From DATLFP01 sp035540955 (GTDB lineage Bacteria; Actinomycetota; Acidimicrobiia; Acidimicrobiales; CADCSY01): a DNA stretch of 25,149 bases. A model generated the notes under the pieces. It did no database searches. It had not been told where the DNA came from and saw nothing but the letters and a program-made list of their open reading frames with translations. Location: positions 1-25,149 of the forward strand of contig DATLFP010000122.1 in NCBI GenBank assembly GCA_035540955.1, read 5' to 3'. Below are positions 19,078-25,149 of this stretch, one piece after another (the stretch's first letter is position 1; every line of letters starts with the position of its first letter). Position numbers and translations under genes: made by a program.

Positions 19078-21578
19078 GGGGCGGCGGGGGCGAGGGCGAC
19101 CTCGACCCCGGGCTCGCCGTCTGCGAGGGTGAGCAAGGCGATGGCCCCGGCATCGCGGAGGTCGGACTCGGCGTGGCGGAGCGCGGCGATCCGCTCGGCG
19201 GTGTCGGTGACCCGCGCCTCGTCGACGGGTGCCCGCAGCGACACCTTGGCCTCGGTCTTTGCCTTGCGGACCTGGGCCAGCGCGTCGGCGGCGGCGTCCA
19301 GCACGAGGGGGTCGCCGTCGATGCCCGTCGGCGAGGGCCACGGCTGGCGGTGGACGGATCCGTCCTTCCACCACGACCACGCCTCCTCGGTGGCGTACGC
19401 GAGGAACGGGGCGAGCGCTCGCTGCAGCGTTGAGAGGGCGAGGGCCAACGCGGCCTTGGCGGAGTCGGCGCCCGCTCCCTCGTTGTAGGCGCGGCCCTTG
19501 ACCAGCTCGACGTAGTCGTCGCAGAAGTGCCAGAAGAACGTCTCGATGGCGTCGAGCGCCCGCGTGTAGTCGTAGGCGTCGAGCGCGCTCGTGGCCGACG
19601 CGACGGCAGCATCCAGCTGGGCCAGCATCGATCGGTCGAGCGCTTCGGTGACCTCACCGCCGGCGCCGGCCCCGAGCCCGAGGACGAACTTGCTGACGTT
19701 GAGGACCTTGATGGCGAGGCGGCGGCCCACCTTCATCACGTTCTTGTCGGCCGCGGTGTCGGTGCCCGGCGCGCCGCGGCACGCCCAGTACCGGATGGCG
19801 TCGGCACCGAACTCCTCGAGCAGCGGCATCGGCGTGATGACGTTGCCGATCGACTTCGACATCTTCTTGCGGTCGGGGTCGAGCACCCACCCGTTGATCG
19901 TCGTGTCGCGCCAGGGGAGCGAGCCGTGCTCGAAGTTTGCCCGCACGACGCTGGAGAACAGCCAGGTGCGGATGATCTCGGGGCCCTGCGGGCGCAGGTC
20001 CATCGGAAAGGTCCGCTCGAAGAGGTCGTCGTCGTCGATCCAGCCACAGGCGATCTGGGGCGAGAGCGACGACGTGGCCCAGGTGTCCATCACGTCGGGG
20101 TCGCCGATGAACCCGTCGGGCTTGCCGCGCTGCGACTCGTCGTAGCCGGGCGCCGGGTCCGACGAGGGGTCGACCGGAAGGTCGATCTCGCTCGGCACGA
20201 TGGGCTCGTCGTGGTCGACGGTGCCGTCGTCGCGGACCGGGTACCAGACCGGGATCGGCACGCCGAAGAACCGCTGACGGCTGATCAGCCAGTCGCCGTT
20301 CAGGCCGTTGACCCAGTGGTCGTAGCGGACCTTCATGAACGGCGGGTGCCAGCGCAGCTCCTCGCCGCGGGCGAGCAGGGCGGCGCGGAGCGCGTCGTCG
20401 CGCCCGCCATTGCGGATGTACCACTGGCGGGAGGTGACGATCTCGAGGGGGCGGTCGCCCTTCTCGAAGAACTTGACCGGGTGGGTGATGGGGCGGGGCT
20501 CGCCCTCGAGGTCGCCGGACTCGGTGAGCAGCTCGACGATCCGGCGCTTCGCCTGCTTGGCCGTCTTGCCGGCGAGCTCCTCCCACGGTCCCGTCGCCAG
20601 CCATTCGGGCCGCGTCGCCTGGAACCGCCCGTCGCGCTGGATGACCGTCCGCACGGGCAGGTCGAGCTCGCGCCACCACGTGACGTCGGTGGTGTCGCCG
20701 AACGTGCAGATCATCGCGATGCCCGAGCCCTTCTCGGGGTCGGCGAGGGGGTGGGCGTGCACCGGCACCTCGACGTCGAACAGCGGCGTGCGAACGGAGC
20801 CGCCCACGAGCGGCCGGTAGCGGTCGTCGTCGGGGTTGGCGACGAGAGCGACGCAGGAGGGGATCAGCTCGGGACGGGTCGTCTCGATGAACACCGGTCC
20901 TGCGGATCCCCGAAACGCGACGCGGTGGTAGGCGCTCTGCTGCTCGCGGTCCTCGAGCTCGGCCTGGGCGACCGCCGACTGGAAGTCGATGTCCCACAGC
21001 GTCGGCGCGTCGGTGGCGTACGCCTCACCACGGGCCAGGTTGCGGAGGAAGGCGCGCTGGGCGACCCGTCGCGACCGGTCGTCGATCGTCGCGTACGTGA
21101 GGCTCCAGTCGACGGAGAGGCCGAGCGTCCGCCAGAGGTGCTCGAAGGCCTGCTCGTCCTCGGCCGTGAGCTTGTGGCACAGCTCGATGAACGCCTGGCG
21201 GCTGACCGGCGTCTGGCCGTCCCCGGGCGCGTCGGGGATCGGGGCGTCCGGGTCGTAGGGGATCGTCGGATCGCAGCGGACGCCGTAGAAGTTCTGGACG
21301 CGGCGCTCGGTCGGCAGGCCGTTGTCGTCCCAGCCCATCGGATAGAAGACCTCGTCGCCCCGCATCCGGCGGTAGCGGGCGATGGCGTCGGTCTGGGCGT
21401 AGCCGAAGACCGAACCCATGTGGAGGCTGCCGCTCACCGTCGGGGGCGGCGTGTCGATCGAGAAGATCTCGGCGCGGCGCTTCGTGCGATCGAAGGTGAA
21501 GGTGCCGTCGGCACTCCAACGTGCCGCCCACTTCCGCTCGAGTCCGTCGAGCGTCGGCTTGTCGGGGACCGGGCTCAT
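19074..21578 (-). CDS. valS: Valine--tRNA ligase, short archaeal/Rickettsia-like type
   Basis: 834 aa class I synthetase that joins valine to tRNA-Val. The start PDKPTLDGLERKWAARW, PPPTVSGSLHMGS (44-56), YPMGWDDNGLPTERRVQNFYGVRCDP, the editing-domain TTRPELIPSCVALVANPDD, and KKMSKSIGN (KMSKS at 572-576) are all those of the alternative ValRS found in some actinomycetes, rickettsiae and archaea. The C-terminus lacks the long coiled-coil tRNA arm of standard bacterial ValRS, as expected for this type. The HIGH signature reads H53-M-G-S56, with Ser (TCG) instead of the second His. The ATG at 21578 lies 9 nt after a TACCGT box. It is a single gene whose 3' end overlaps mscS by 4 bp, with no terminator visible between them. 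Confidence 0.95.
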   Translation of the reverse strand: MSPVPDKPTLDGLERKWAARWSADGTFTFDRTKRRAEIFSIDTPPPTVSGSLHMGSVFGYAQTDAIARYRRMRGDEVFYPMGWDDNGLPTERRVQNFYGVRCDPTIPYDPDAPIPDAPGDGQTPVSRQAFIELCHKLTAEDEQAFEHLWRTLGLSVDWSLTYATIDDRSRRVAQRAFLRNLARGEAYATDAPTLWDIDFQSAVAQAELEDREQQSAYHRVAFRGSAGPVFIETTRPELIPSCVALVANPDDDRYRPLVGGSVRTPLFDVEVPVHAHPLADPEKGSGIAMICTFGDTTDVTWWRELDLPVRTVIQRDGRFQATRPEWLATGPWEELAGKTAKQAKRRIVELLTESGDLEGEPRPITHPVKFFEKGDRPLEIVTSRQWYIRNGGRDDALRAALLARGEELRWHPPFMKVRYDHWVNGLNGDWLISRQRFFGVPIPVWYPVRDDGTVDHDEPIVPSEIDLPVDPSSDPAPGYDESQRGKPDGFIGDPDVMDTWATSSLSPQIACGWIDDDDLFERTFPMDLRPQGPEIIRTWLFSSVVRANFEHGSLPWRDTTINGWVLDPDRKKMSKSIGNVITPMPLLEEFGADAIRYWACRGAPGTDTAADKNVMKVGRRLAIKVLNVSKFVLGLGAGAGGEVTEALDRSMLAQLDAAVASATSALDAYDYTRALDAIETFFWHFCDDYVELVKGRAYNEGAGADSAKAALALALSTLQRALAPFLAYATEEAWSWWKDGSVHRQPWPSPTGIDGDPLVLDAAADALAQVRKAKTEAKVSLRAPVDEARVTDTAERIAALRHAESDLRDAGAIALLTLADGEPGVEVALAPAAP

Positions 21579-21587
21579 GAGGGCTGA

Positions 21588-21593
21588 ACGGTA
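21588..21593 (-). promoter_or_regulatory. -10 box TACCGT of valS (leaderless)
   Basis: On the minus strand TACCGT is followed by 9 nt and the ATG at 21578. No T-box or other leader RNA could fit between the upstream terminators and this start, so valS is not under T-box control from this promoter. Confidence 0.5.
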
Positions 21594-21620
21594 CCGGCGC
21601 CCGCGGCCGTGCTCCGAGCC

Positions 21621-21648
21621 GGTTCCCGGGCGCTCGTCGCCGGGAACC
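21621..21648 (-). terminator. Second hairpin after the sigma-factor gene
   Basis: GGTTCCCGG (21621-21629) pairs with CCGGGAACC (21640-21648), a 9-bp stem with a 10-nt loop. It lies just beyond the main terminator when read on the minus strand and may back it up. Confidence 0.45.
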
Positions 21649-21659
21649 CGAAAACGTCA

Positions 21660-21693
21660 CCGGCGCCGCTCCGACCAGGAGGAGCGGCGCCGG
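21660..21693 (-). terminator. Main terminator of the sigma/anti-sigma fusion gene
   Basis: CCGGCGCCGCTCC (21660-21672) pairs perfectly with 21681-21693 around an 8-nt loop. On the minus strand the stem is followed by TGACGTTTTC, giving a short U-tract, so it should end transcription of the sigma-factor gene before valS. Confidence 0.85.
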
Positions 21694-21746
21694 CTCGTTT
21701 CCGATCCACCGGGGGGCGGATCGACCCAGGAGGGTCCCTGCGCCGC

Positions 21747-23216
21747 CTACGGCAGCGTCAGGCTGATTGGATCGGCACCGATGACGCCGACATTGAGCGT
21801 CACGCCGTCGGAATCCGGGGTCTCGGGGTCGGCGCCGCCCACTCCGATGACCGTGTCGCCGGCCTCGACGCCGGCCGCCGGCTCCTGGCCGACGGTGAGG
21901 GTGATGCCGGCGTCCTCGCCGCTGTAGCTGCCGCCGACGTTGACCTCGAGGATGGGCTCCTCCGGGAGCGGGAGCTCGGGCGCAGCCGGCTCGCCGTCCT
22001 CGGCGGGCGGGGCGCCCTCGGCGGGGACGGTCGCCGGGCCACCGGCGGGCGGGGCCGACGCCGGCGCGCCGCCGTCGTTGGCGGGCCCGGCGGGGAACTC
22101 GACGGCGTCCGGTGCACTGGCGACGGCGGGGCCGGACGACGACCGGGAGCCGTAGCGCACCGCGCCGACCCGATCGAAGGAGAGATCGGTGGCGGTCGGC
22201 AGGTCGAGGGCGTACTCCGTCTCCATGACCTGGGCGCCGGCGGGGGCCGACAGCTTGGCGAAGCTCGGGCGATCACCGCCGGACAGGAGCGCGGCGAGCA
22301 TCCCGATGCTCAGCACGCCCGCCGCCGAGCCGGCCAGGAGCTTCTGGAGGCGCGGGGTGGGGTTGTTGGCCGCCGCCATCAGCCGGCTGGCGGTGCTGGG
22401 CGCCGAGGTGATGGGGGTGACCGAGGCGGTGAGGGCGGTCTGGACCCGGGCGCCGGCCACGCCGGCGAGGGCGAGGGGGAGCGGGAGGATGATGCGGCGG
22501 AGCGAGGAGCCGAGCTCCTCCAGCTCCTCCTTCTTGGCCCGGCACGGCTCGCAGCCGGCGAGGTGCTGGTCGACCTTGGCGAGGTCGCGGGGGGCGAGGC
22601 CGCCGCCCACGTAGGCGCCGAGGCGGTCGACGGTGAACCGGCAGTCGGGGGCGGTGGTGCCCTTGAGGTGGGCCTGCAGGAAGCGCTCGCGCAGACCGGC
22701 GCGGGCCCGCACGGCCAGCTGGGCGACGCCGTTGGCGGAGATGCCGAGCTGGTCGGCGACGTCCTTGGTGGCGATGCCCTCGACCTCGGTGAGCCACAGG
22801 ACCGAGCGCCAGCGCTCGGGGAGGTTGCGGAACGCCTCGGCGATCATCGCCGCGTCGCCGGCGCCGTCCAGCGCCTCGGCGGGGCCGACGGCGTCGAGGT
22901 CGACGCCCTCGAGGTCGTCAGCGGCCGTGGGTCGGGCCTTGCCCGACCGGCGGAGGGAGTCGAGCGAGGCGTTGCGGGTGGCGGTGAGGAGGTAGGCGCG
23001 GAAGGCGCTGCTGTCGGTGAGGCGGCCGTTCTTGACCGCCTGGAACACCCGGGCGAAGGCCTCGGCGACGGCGTCGGCGGCGTCGTGGGCGTTGCCGGTC
23101 ACGGCCTGGGCCACCCGCCAGGCGGCCGATGCGTGCCGCCGGTAGAGCTCTTCGAAGTCGCCCTCGAAGCCGGCGACCACCCGGTCGACCAACACGTCGT
23201 CGCTGAGCATCGTCAT
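21747..23216 (-). CDS. ECF sigma factor fused to a zinc anti-sigma domain, membrane segment and extracytoplasmic tail
   Basis: 489 aa from the ATG at 23216 (AGGAGG 9 nt upstream). Sigma-70 region 2 spans about 16-92 (FEELYRRHASAAWRVAQ, DAADAVAEAFARVFQ, AFRAYLLTATRNASLDSLRR) and region 4 about 125-180 (LPERWRSVLWLTEVEGIATKDVADQLGISANGVAQLAVRARAGLRERF). Next comes a ZAS-type zinc site: C192, H218, C222 and C225 (HLAGCEPC). A hydrophobic segment at about 294-311 (with a weaker one at 241-258) would cross the membrane. Outside lie a Pro/Ala/Gly-rich linker (365-420) and a beta-rich end with similar strands (LEVNVGG, ITLTVGQ, VTLNVGV). Sigma and anti-sigma are usually separate proteins; here release probably needs proteolysis or a conformational signal. 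Fused ECF-ZAS groups are known in actinomycetes, but this tail I do not recognise. It diverges from an acyl-CoA dehydrogenase. Confidence 0.88.
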   Translation of the reverse strand: MTMLSDDVLVDRVVAGFEGDFEELYRRHASAAWRVAQAVTGNAHDAADAVAEAFARVFQAVKNGRLTDSSAFRAYLLTATRNASLDSLRRSGKARPTAADDLEGVDLDAVGPAEALDGAGDAAMIAEAFRNLPERWRSVLWLTEVEGIATKDVADQLGISANGVAQLAVRARAGLRERFLQAHLKGTTAPDCRFTVDRLGAYVGGGLAPRDLAKVDQHLAGCEPCRAKKEELEELGSSLRRIILPLPLALAGVAGARVQTALTASVTPITSAPSTASRLMAAANNPTPRLQKLLAGSAAGVLSIGMLAALLSGGDRPSFAKLSAPAGAQVMETEYALDLPTATDLSFDRVGAVRYGSRSSSGPAVASAPDAVEFPAGPANDGGAPASAPPAGGPATVPAEGAPPAEDGEPAAPELPLPEEPILEVNVGGSYSGEDAGITLTVGQEPAAGVEAGDTVIGVGGADPETPDSDGVTLNVGVIGADPISLTLP

Positions 23217-23384
23217 GGCTGTCTGCCTCCTGGACCGGCCTCGGCACACGGTCAGTGCCCGTCGCCCTACCGTTCGTTGTCCGCCCGACGCCCTCCTCCC
23301 GATTCCCAGGTTTCAGTTCCGCAACGACGGGCGGAATGGGGCGTTCTGCCCGAAGGGGACGCCGGCCCGGGCTGGTGATGACGC

Positions 23385-23402
23385 GTTACTCGCCGGTAAC
23401 TT
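23385..23402 (+). promoter_or_regulatory. Leaderless promoter with overlapping TetR-type palindrome
   Basis: TAACTT (23397-23402) is followed by 7 nt and the ATG at 23410. The dyad GTTACTCGCCGGTAAC (23385-23400; arms GTTAC/GTAAC) overlaps this -10 by four bases, so a bound protein would block transcription. The form resembles operators of TetR-family regulators of fatty-acid genes in actinomycetes; the regulator gene is not in the window. Confidence 0.6.
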
Positions 23403-23409
23403 CGTGCAC

Positions 23410-24630
23410 ATGACGGAGTTCTCCCTCACGCTCAGCGAGGACCAGCAGCAGATCAAGGACTGGGTCCACGACTTCGCCGCCACGGTGGTGCGACCGGCGG
23501 CCCACGAGTGGGACGAGCGGGAGGAGTTCCCGTGGCCGATCGTGCAGGAGGCGGCGAAGATCGGGCTCTACTCCTTCGACTTCTTCGCCCAGGCGTCGAT
23601 GGGCGACAACACCGGGCTCACGCTGCCGGTCACCCTCGAGGAGCTGTTCTGGGGTGACGCCGGCATCGGCCTGTCGATCTTCGGGTCGGGTCTGGCCGCC
23701 GCCGGCATCGCCGGCAACGGCACGCCCGAGCAGGTCGTCGAGTGGGTGCCGCAGTGCTTCGGCTCCGGGCCCGACGACGTGATGATCGGCGCCTACTGCG
23801 TGAGCGAGCCCGACGCCGGCTCCGACGTGTCGTCGCTGAAGACCAAGGCGGTCTACGACGAGGCGAAGGACGAGTGGGTGCTGAACGGCACGAAGGCGTG
23901 GGCCACCAACGGCGGCATCGCCGACACCCACGTCGTCACCGCCACCGTCGACGCCGCCCTCGGCTCCCGGGGCCAGGCGAGCTTCATCGTGCCCAAGGGC
24001 ACGCCCGGGATCAGCCAGGGGCAGAAGTACAAGAAGCACGGCATTCGGGCCTCGCACACCGCCGAGGTCGTGCTCGACGACTGCCGGGTGCCGGGGTCGC
24101 TCCTGCTCGGGGGCAAGGAGAAGCTCGACGCGAAGCTCGCGAAGGCGCGCGAGGGCATGAAGACCGGCGAGAAGCAGCCGGCGATGGCCACCTTCGAGGC
24201 CACCCGCCCGTCTGTGGCGGCCATGGCCGTGGGCATCGCGCGGGCCGCGTACGAAGAGGCGCTCGCCTACGCGAAGGAGCGCGTCGCCTTCGGCAAGCCG
24301 ATCATCCAGAACCAGGCGATCGCGTTCATGCTCGCCGACATGATCACCGAGATCGACGCCGCCCGGCTGCTCGTGTGGCGGGCGGCGTGGCTCGCCCGCA
24401 ACGGCGGCTACACCAACGCCGAGGGCAGCCAGTCAAAGCTCAAGGCCGGGCGGGTGGCGGTGTGGGTGACCGAGCGGGCCATCCAGATCCACGGCGGCTA
24501 CGGCTACACCCGCGAGTACCCGGTCGAGCGCATGCACCGCGACGCCAAGATCTACGACATCTTCGAGGGCACCGAGCAGATCCAACAGCTGGTGATCTCG
24601 CGAGCGATCTCGGGTCTGCGCATCGAGTAG
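23410..24630 (+). CDS. Acyl-CoA dehydrogenase (FadE type)
   Basis: 406 aa, FAD flavoprotein that oxidises acyl-CoA to trans-2-enoyl-CoA, the first step of beta-oxidation, passing electrons to ETF. N-terminal helical domain (LSEDQQQIKDWVHDFAATVVRPAA, 8-31), beta domain with AYCVSEPDAGSDVSSLKTKA (128-147) and WVLNGTKAWATNGGIAD (156-172), and C-terminal helices with VAFGKPIIQNQAIAFMLADM and IHGGYGYTREYPVERMHRDAKIYDIFEGTEQIQ. The catalytic base is E386 in the FEGT motif, in contrast to the other acyl-CoA dehydrogenase of this window. A Lys-rich insert (about 235-256) interrupts the region before the last bundle. It is monocistronic, leaderless, probably repressed at a palindrome, and followed by a strong hairpin. 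Confidence 0.94.
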   Translation: MTEFSLTLSEDQQQIKDWVHDFAATVVRPAAHEWDEREEFPWPIVQEAAKIGLYSFDFFAQASMGDNTGLTLPVTLEELFWGDAGIGLSIFGSGLAAAGIAGNGTPEQVVEWVPQCFGSGPDDVMIGAYCVSEPDAGSDVSSLKTKAVYDEAKDEWVLNGTKAWATNGGIADTHVVTATVDAALGSRGQASFIVPKGTPGISQGQKYKKHGIRASHTAEVVLDDCRVPGSLLLGGKEKLDAKLAKAREGMKTGEKQPAMATFEATRPSVAAMAVGIARAAYEEALAYAKERVAFGKPIIQNQAIAFMLADMITEIDAARLLVWRAAWLARNGGYTNAEGSQSKLKAGRVAVWVTERAIQIHGGYGYTREYPVERMHRDAKIYDIFEGTEQIQQLVISRAISGLRIE

Positions 24631-24665
24631 CGAAAGCTCGGCAGCCACGGGCTCTACGAGCCTGA

Positions 24666-24696
24666 GATGCCTCGGCGGCTTCGGCCCCGAGGCATC
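24666..24696 (+). terminator. Terminator hairpin with UUCG loop after acyl-CoA dehydrogenase
   Basis: GATGCCTCGG (24666-24675) pairs with CCGAGGCATC (24687-24696). The inner part GGC-TTCG-GCC adds three pairs and a stable UUCG tetraloop, with one bulged C. It lies 35 nt after the stop codon at 24630. Confidence 0.85.
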
Positions 24697-24990
24697 TGCG
24701 CGTTCGGGGCCCCGGCGCAGGGGAGCGCACGGGGGCGCAACCGAGTTGCGACGTTGCTCTTCGTCCATCCACCCGATGTTACTCATCGAGTGCAGCGCCG
24801 CACAGCCCCTGACCGGCCGACCGGAGGCTGCCACCGGGCGGGCGTCTCGGGCTCGGAGGCTCTGGGAGAGAGCTCTGAGAAGAAGTCCGAGTCCGCGCAG
24901 GCGCGACGCCCTGCGCCTCGGGACTGTCGTCGGCATGACCAAACCAACTGCAACTGCAACGACGACAACTTCGACCCGGAGGTTCCGTAG
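24697..24990. other. Gene-poor stretch before the XRE coding sequence
   Basis: No convincing gene is seen. Base composition shifts, with A-rich patches such as GACCAAACCAACTGCAACTG (24936-24955), unlike the surrounding GC-rich genes. A + strand frame open until TAG 24990 has the low-complexity, Arg-rich composition of a shadow ORF. An ATG at 24935 opens another frame (MTKPTATATTTTSTRRFRR) that stays open to the window end but only resembles a gene in its first 20 codons. A small dyad GCAACCGAGTTGC is at 24737-24749. Confidence 0.5.
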
Positions 24991-24996
24991 GAAGGC

Positions 24997-25149
24997 CTGC
25001 TGTGCCGACACGGCGAACTGCTGCTGGAGTCGTTCGGCGAACGTGTCGCCGAACGACGAATCGAACTCGGCCCAACGCAGGTCGAGCTGGCAGCTCGCTG
25101 CGATCTCGACCGCACGTACATCTCCGGTCTCGAGAACGGCCGCCGTAAC
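24997..25149 (+). CDS. XRE-family helix-turn-helix regulator, 5' end of gene (cut by window; no canonical start)
   Basis: Read from 24991, the frame gives ESFGERVAERRIELGPTQVE followed by LAARCDLDRTYISGLENGRR and N, a clear HTH_XRE domain: helix 2-turn-helix 3 is TQVELAARCDLDRTYIS. The frame is closed by TAG at 24988-24990, and no ATG, GTG or TTG occurs between that stop and the domain; only CTG codons (24997, 25000, 25018) are available. GGAAGG (24990-24995) is close to the CTG at 25000. So either a CTG start is used, the gene is frameshifted (an ATG at 24935 is open in another frame), or it is a decayed copy. Similar domains occur in restriction-modification controllers and phage or toxin regulators, but no neighbour is visible. 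The rest lies beyond the window. Confidence 0.6.
   Translation, partial: MLCRHGELLLESFGERVAERRIELGPTQVELAARCDLDRTYISGLENGRRN
25030..25056. repeat. 11-bp perfect inverted repeat inside the XRE coding start
   Basis: TCGTTCGGCGA (25030-25040) and TCGCCGAACGA (25046-25056) are exact complements separated by ACGTG. Such a dyad within about 30 nt of the putative start could be an operator for self-repression or form a hairpin in the mRNA. It may also be chance, since it encodes the conserved FGERVAER part of the domain. Confidence 0.5.

Noticed and set aside
19527..21587. 686-codon open frame on the plus strand opposite valS
   Set aside because: It mirrors valS codon use (Val/Glu/Arg/Gly-rich, typical of GC-rich antisense frames) and has no recognisable domain.
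23316..23320. GGAAC (minus strand) as -35 of an autoregulated ECF promoter for the sigma-fusion gene
   Set aside because: No CGTC/CGTT lies 16-17 nt downstream; the nearest CGTC is about 25 nt away.
24737..24749. GCAACCGAGTTGC as a third ArsR operator
   Set aside because: Arms match but the spacer is 3 nt instead of 6, so a dimer could not contact it in the same way, and no promoter is nearby.
24667..24990. 107-codon plus-strand frame starting inside the terminator hairpin
   Set aside because: The start lies in the hairpin after the acyl-CoA dehydrogenase, there is no ribosome binding site, and the composition is that of a shadow frame.
1..25149. CRISPR array, tRNA/rRNA genes, insertion sequences, biosynthetic gene cluster
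   Set aside because: No regularly spaced repeats, no cloverleaf or rRNA-like stretches and no transposase or integrase motif were seen. The oxidoreductases are scattered over both strands in short units, not a cluster.

Overview
This is a GC-rich window (roughly 70% G+C by eye) from the chromosome of an actinomycete, most likely of the class Acidimicrobiia. The class is an inference. It rests on base composition, a mycothiol-dependent (maleylpyruvate isomerase type) enzyme, F420/LLM oxidoreductases, several acyl-CoA dehydrogenases, the archaeal/Rickettsia-like short type of valyl-tRNA synthetase, and many leaderless genes whose start codon lies 6-10 nt after a TANNNT -10 box. I see no rRNA, tRNA, CRISPR array or complete mobile element.

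Region by region. (1) 1-3.0 kb: the C-terminus of an unknown membrane protein, a strong hairpin terminator, a cyclase-family hydrolase (-), then a tesB-type thioesterase coupled to an aldo/keto reductase (+). (2) 3.0-6.6 kb: two divergent pairs. PhyH-type dioxygenase and a DinB/MPI-fold protein run left; a second Fe/2-oxoglutarate-type oxygenase and a ketopantoate-reductase-like enzyme run right. Both start from a 19-bp gap that appears to hold one shared, mirror-symmetric -10 element. (3) 6.6-10.3 kb: a repeat-rich spacer, a cytoplasmic GH29 fucosidase (-), and a limonene-monooxygenase-like LLM flavoenzyme overlapping a zinc alcohol dehydrogenase (+). (4) 10.3-12.5 kb: an RNHCP-domain protein with a possible leader ORF, a 69-aa unknown protein coupled to clpP (-), and a divergent SRPBCC-ArsR pair whose promoter carries two near-identical GCAAC-N6-GTTGC operators. 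(5) 12.5-16.5 kb: an F420-type LLM enzyme, an acyl-CoA dehydrogenase that appears to start at CTG, an 18-bp-stem terminator, and an amidohydrolase of the D-aminoacylase family (-).

(6) 16.5-19.1 kb: an STAS anti-anti-sigma protein behind a SigB/SigF-like promoter, then an overlapping DsbB-like / thioredoxin-like / MscS-channel operon, which suggests envelope redox and osmotic stress functions. (7) 19.1-21.6 kb: valS (-), whose stop codon overlaps the convergent mscS stop and whose HIGH signature reads HMGS. (8) 21.6-24.7 kb: a single-chain ECF sigma factor fused to a zinc-binding anti-sigma domain, a membrane segment and an extracytoplasmic tail (-), divergent from an acyl-CoA dehydrogenase whose leaderless promoter is overlapped by a palindrome. 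(9) 24.7-25.15 kb: a gene-poor, compositionally different stretch ending in an XRE helix-turn-helix coding sequence without a canonical start, cut by the window edge.

The strongest leads are the sigma/anti-sigma fusion, the symmetric bidirectional promoter between the dioxygenases, the ArsR-operator region next to clpP with its small partner protein, and the HIGH-motif change in ValRS. Most metabolic genes fit a lipid/terpenoid-degrading heterotroph, but substrates cannot be assigned from sequence alone.
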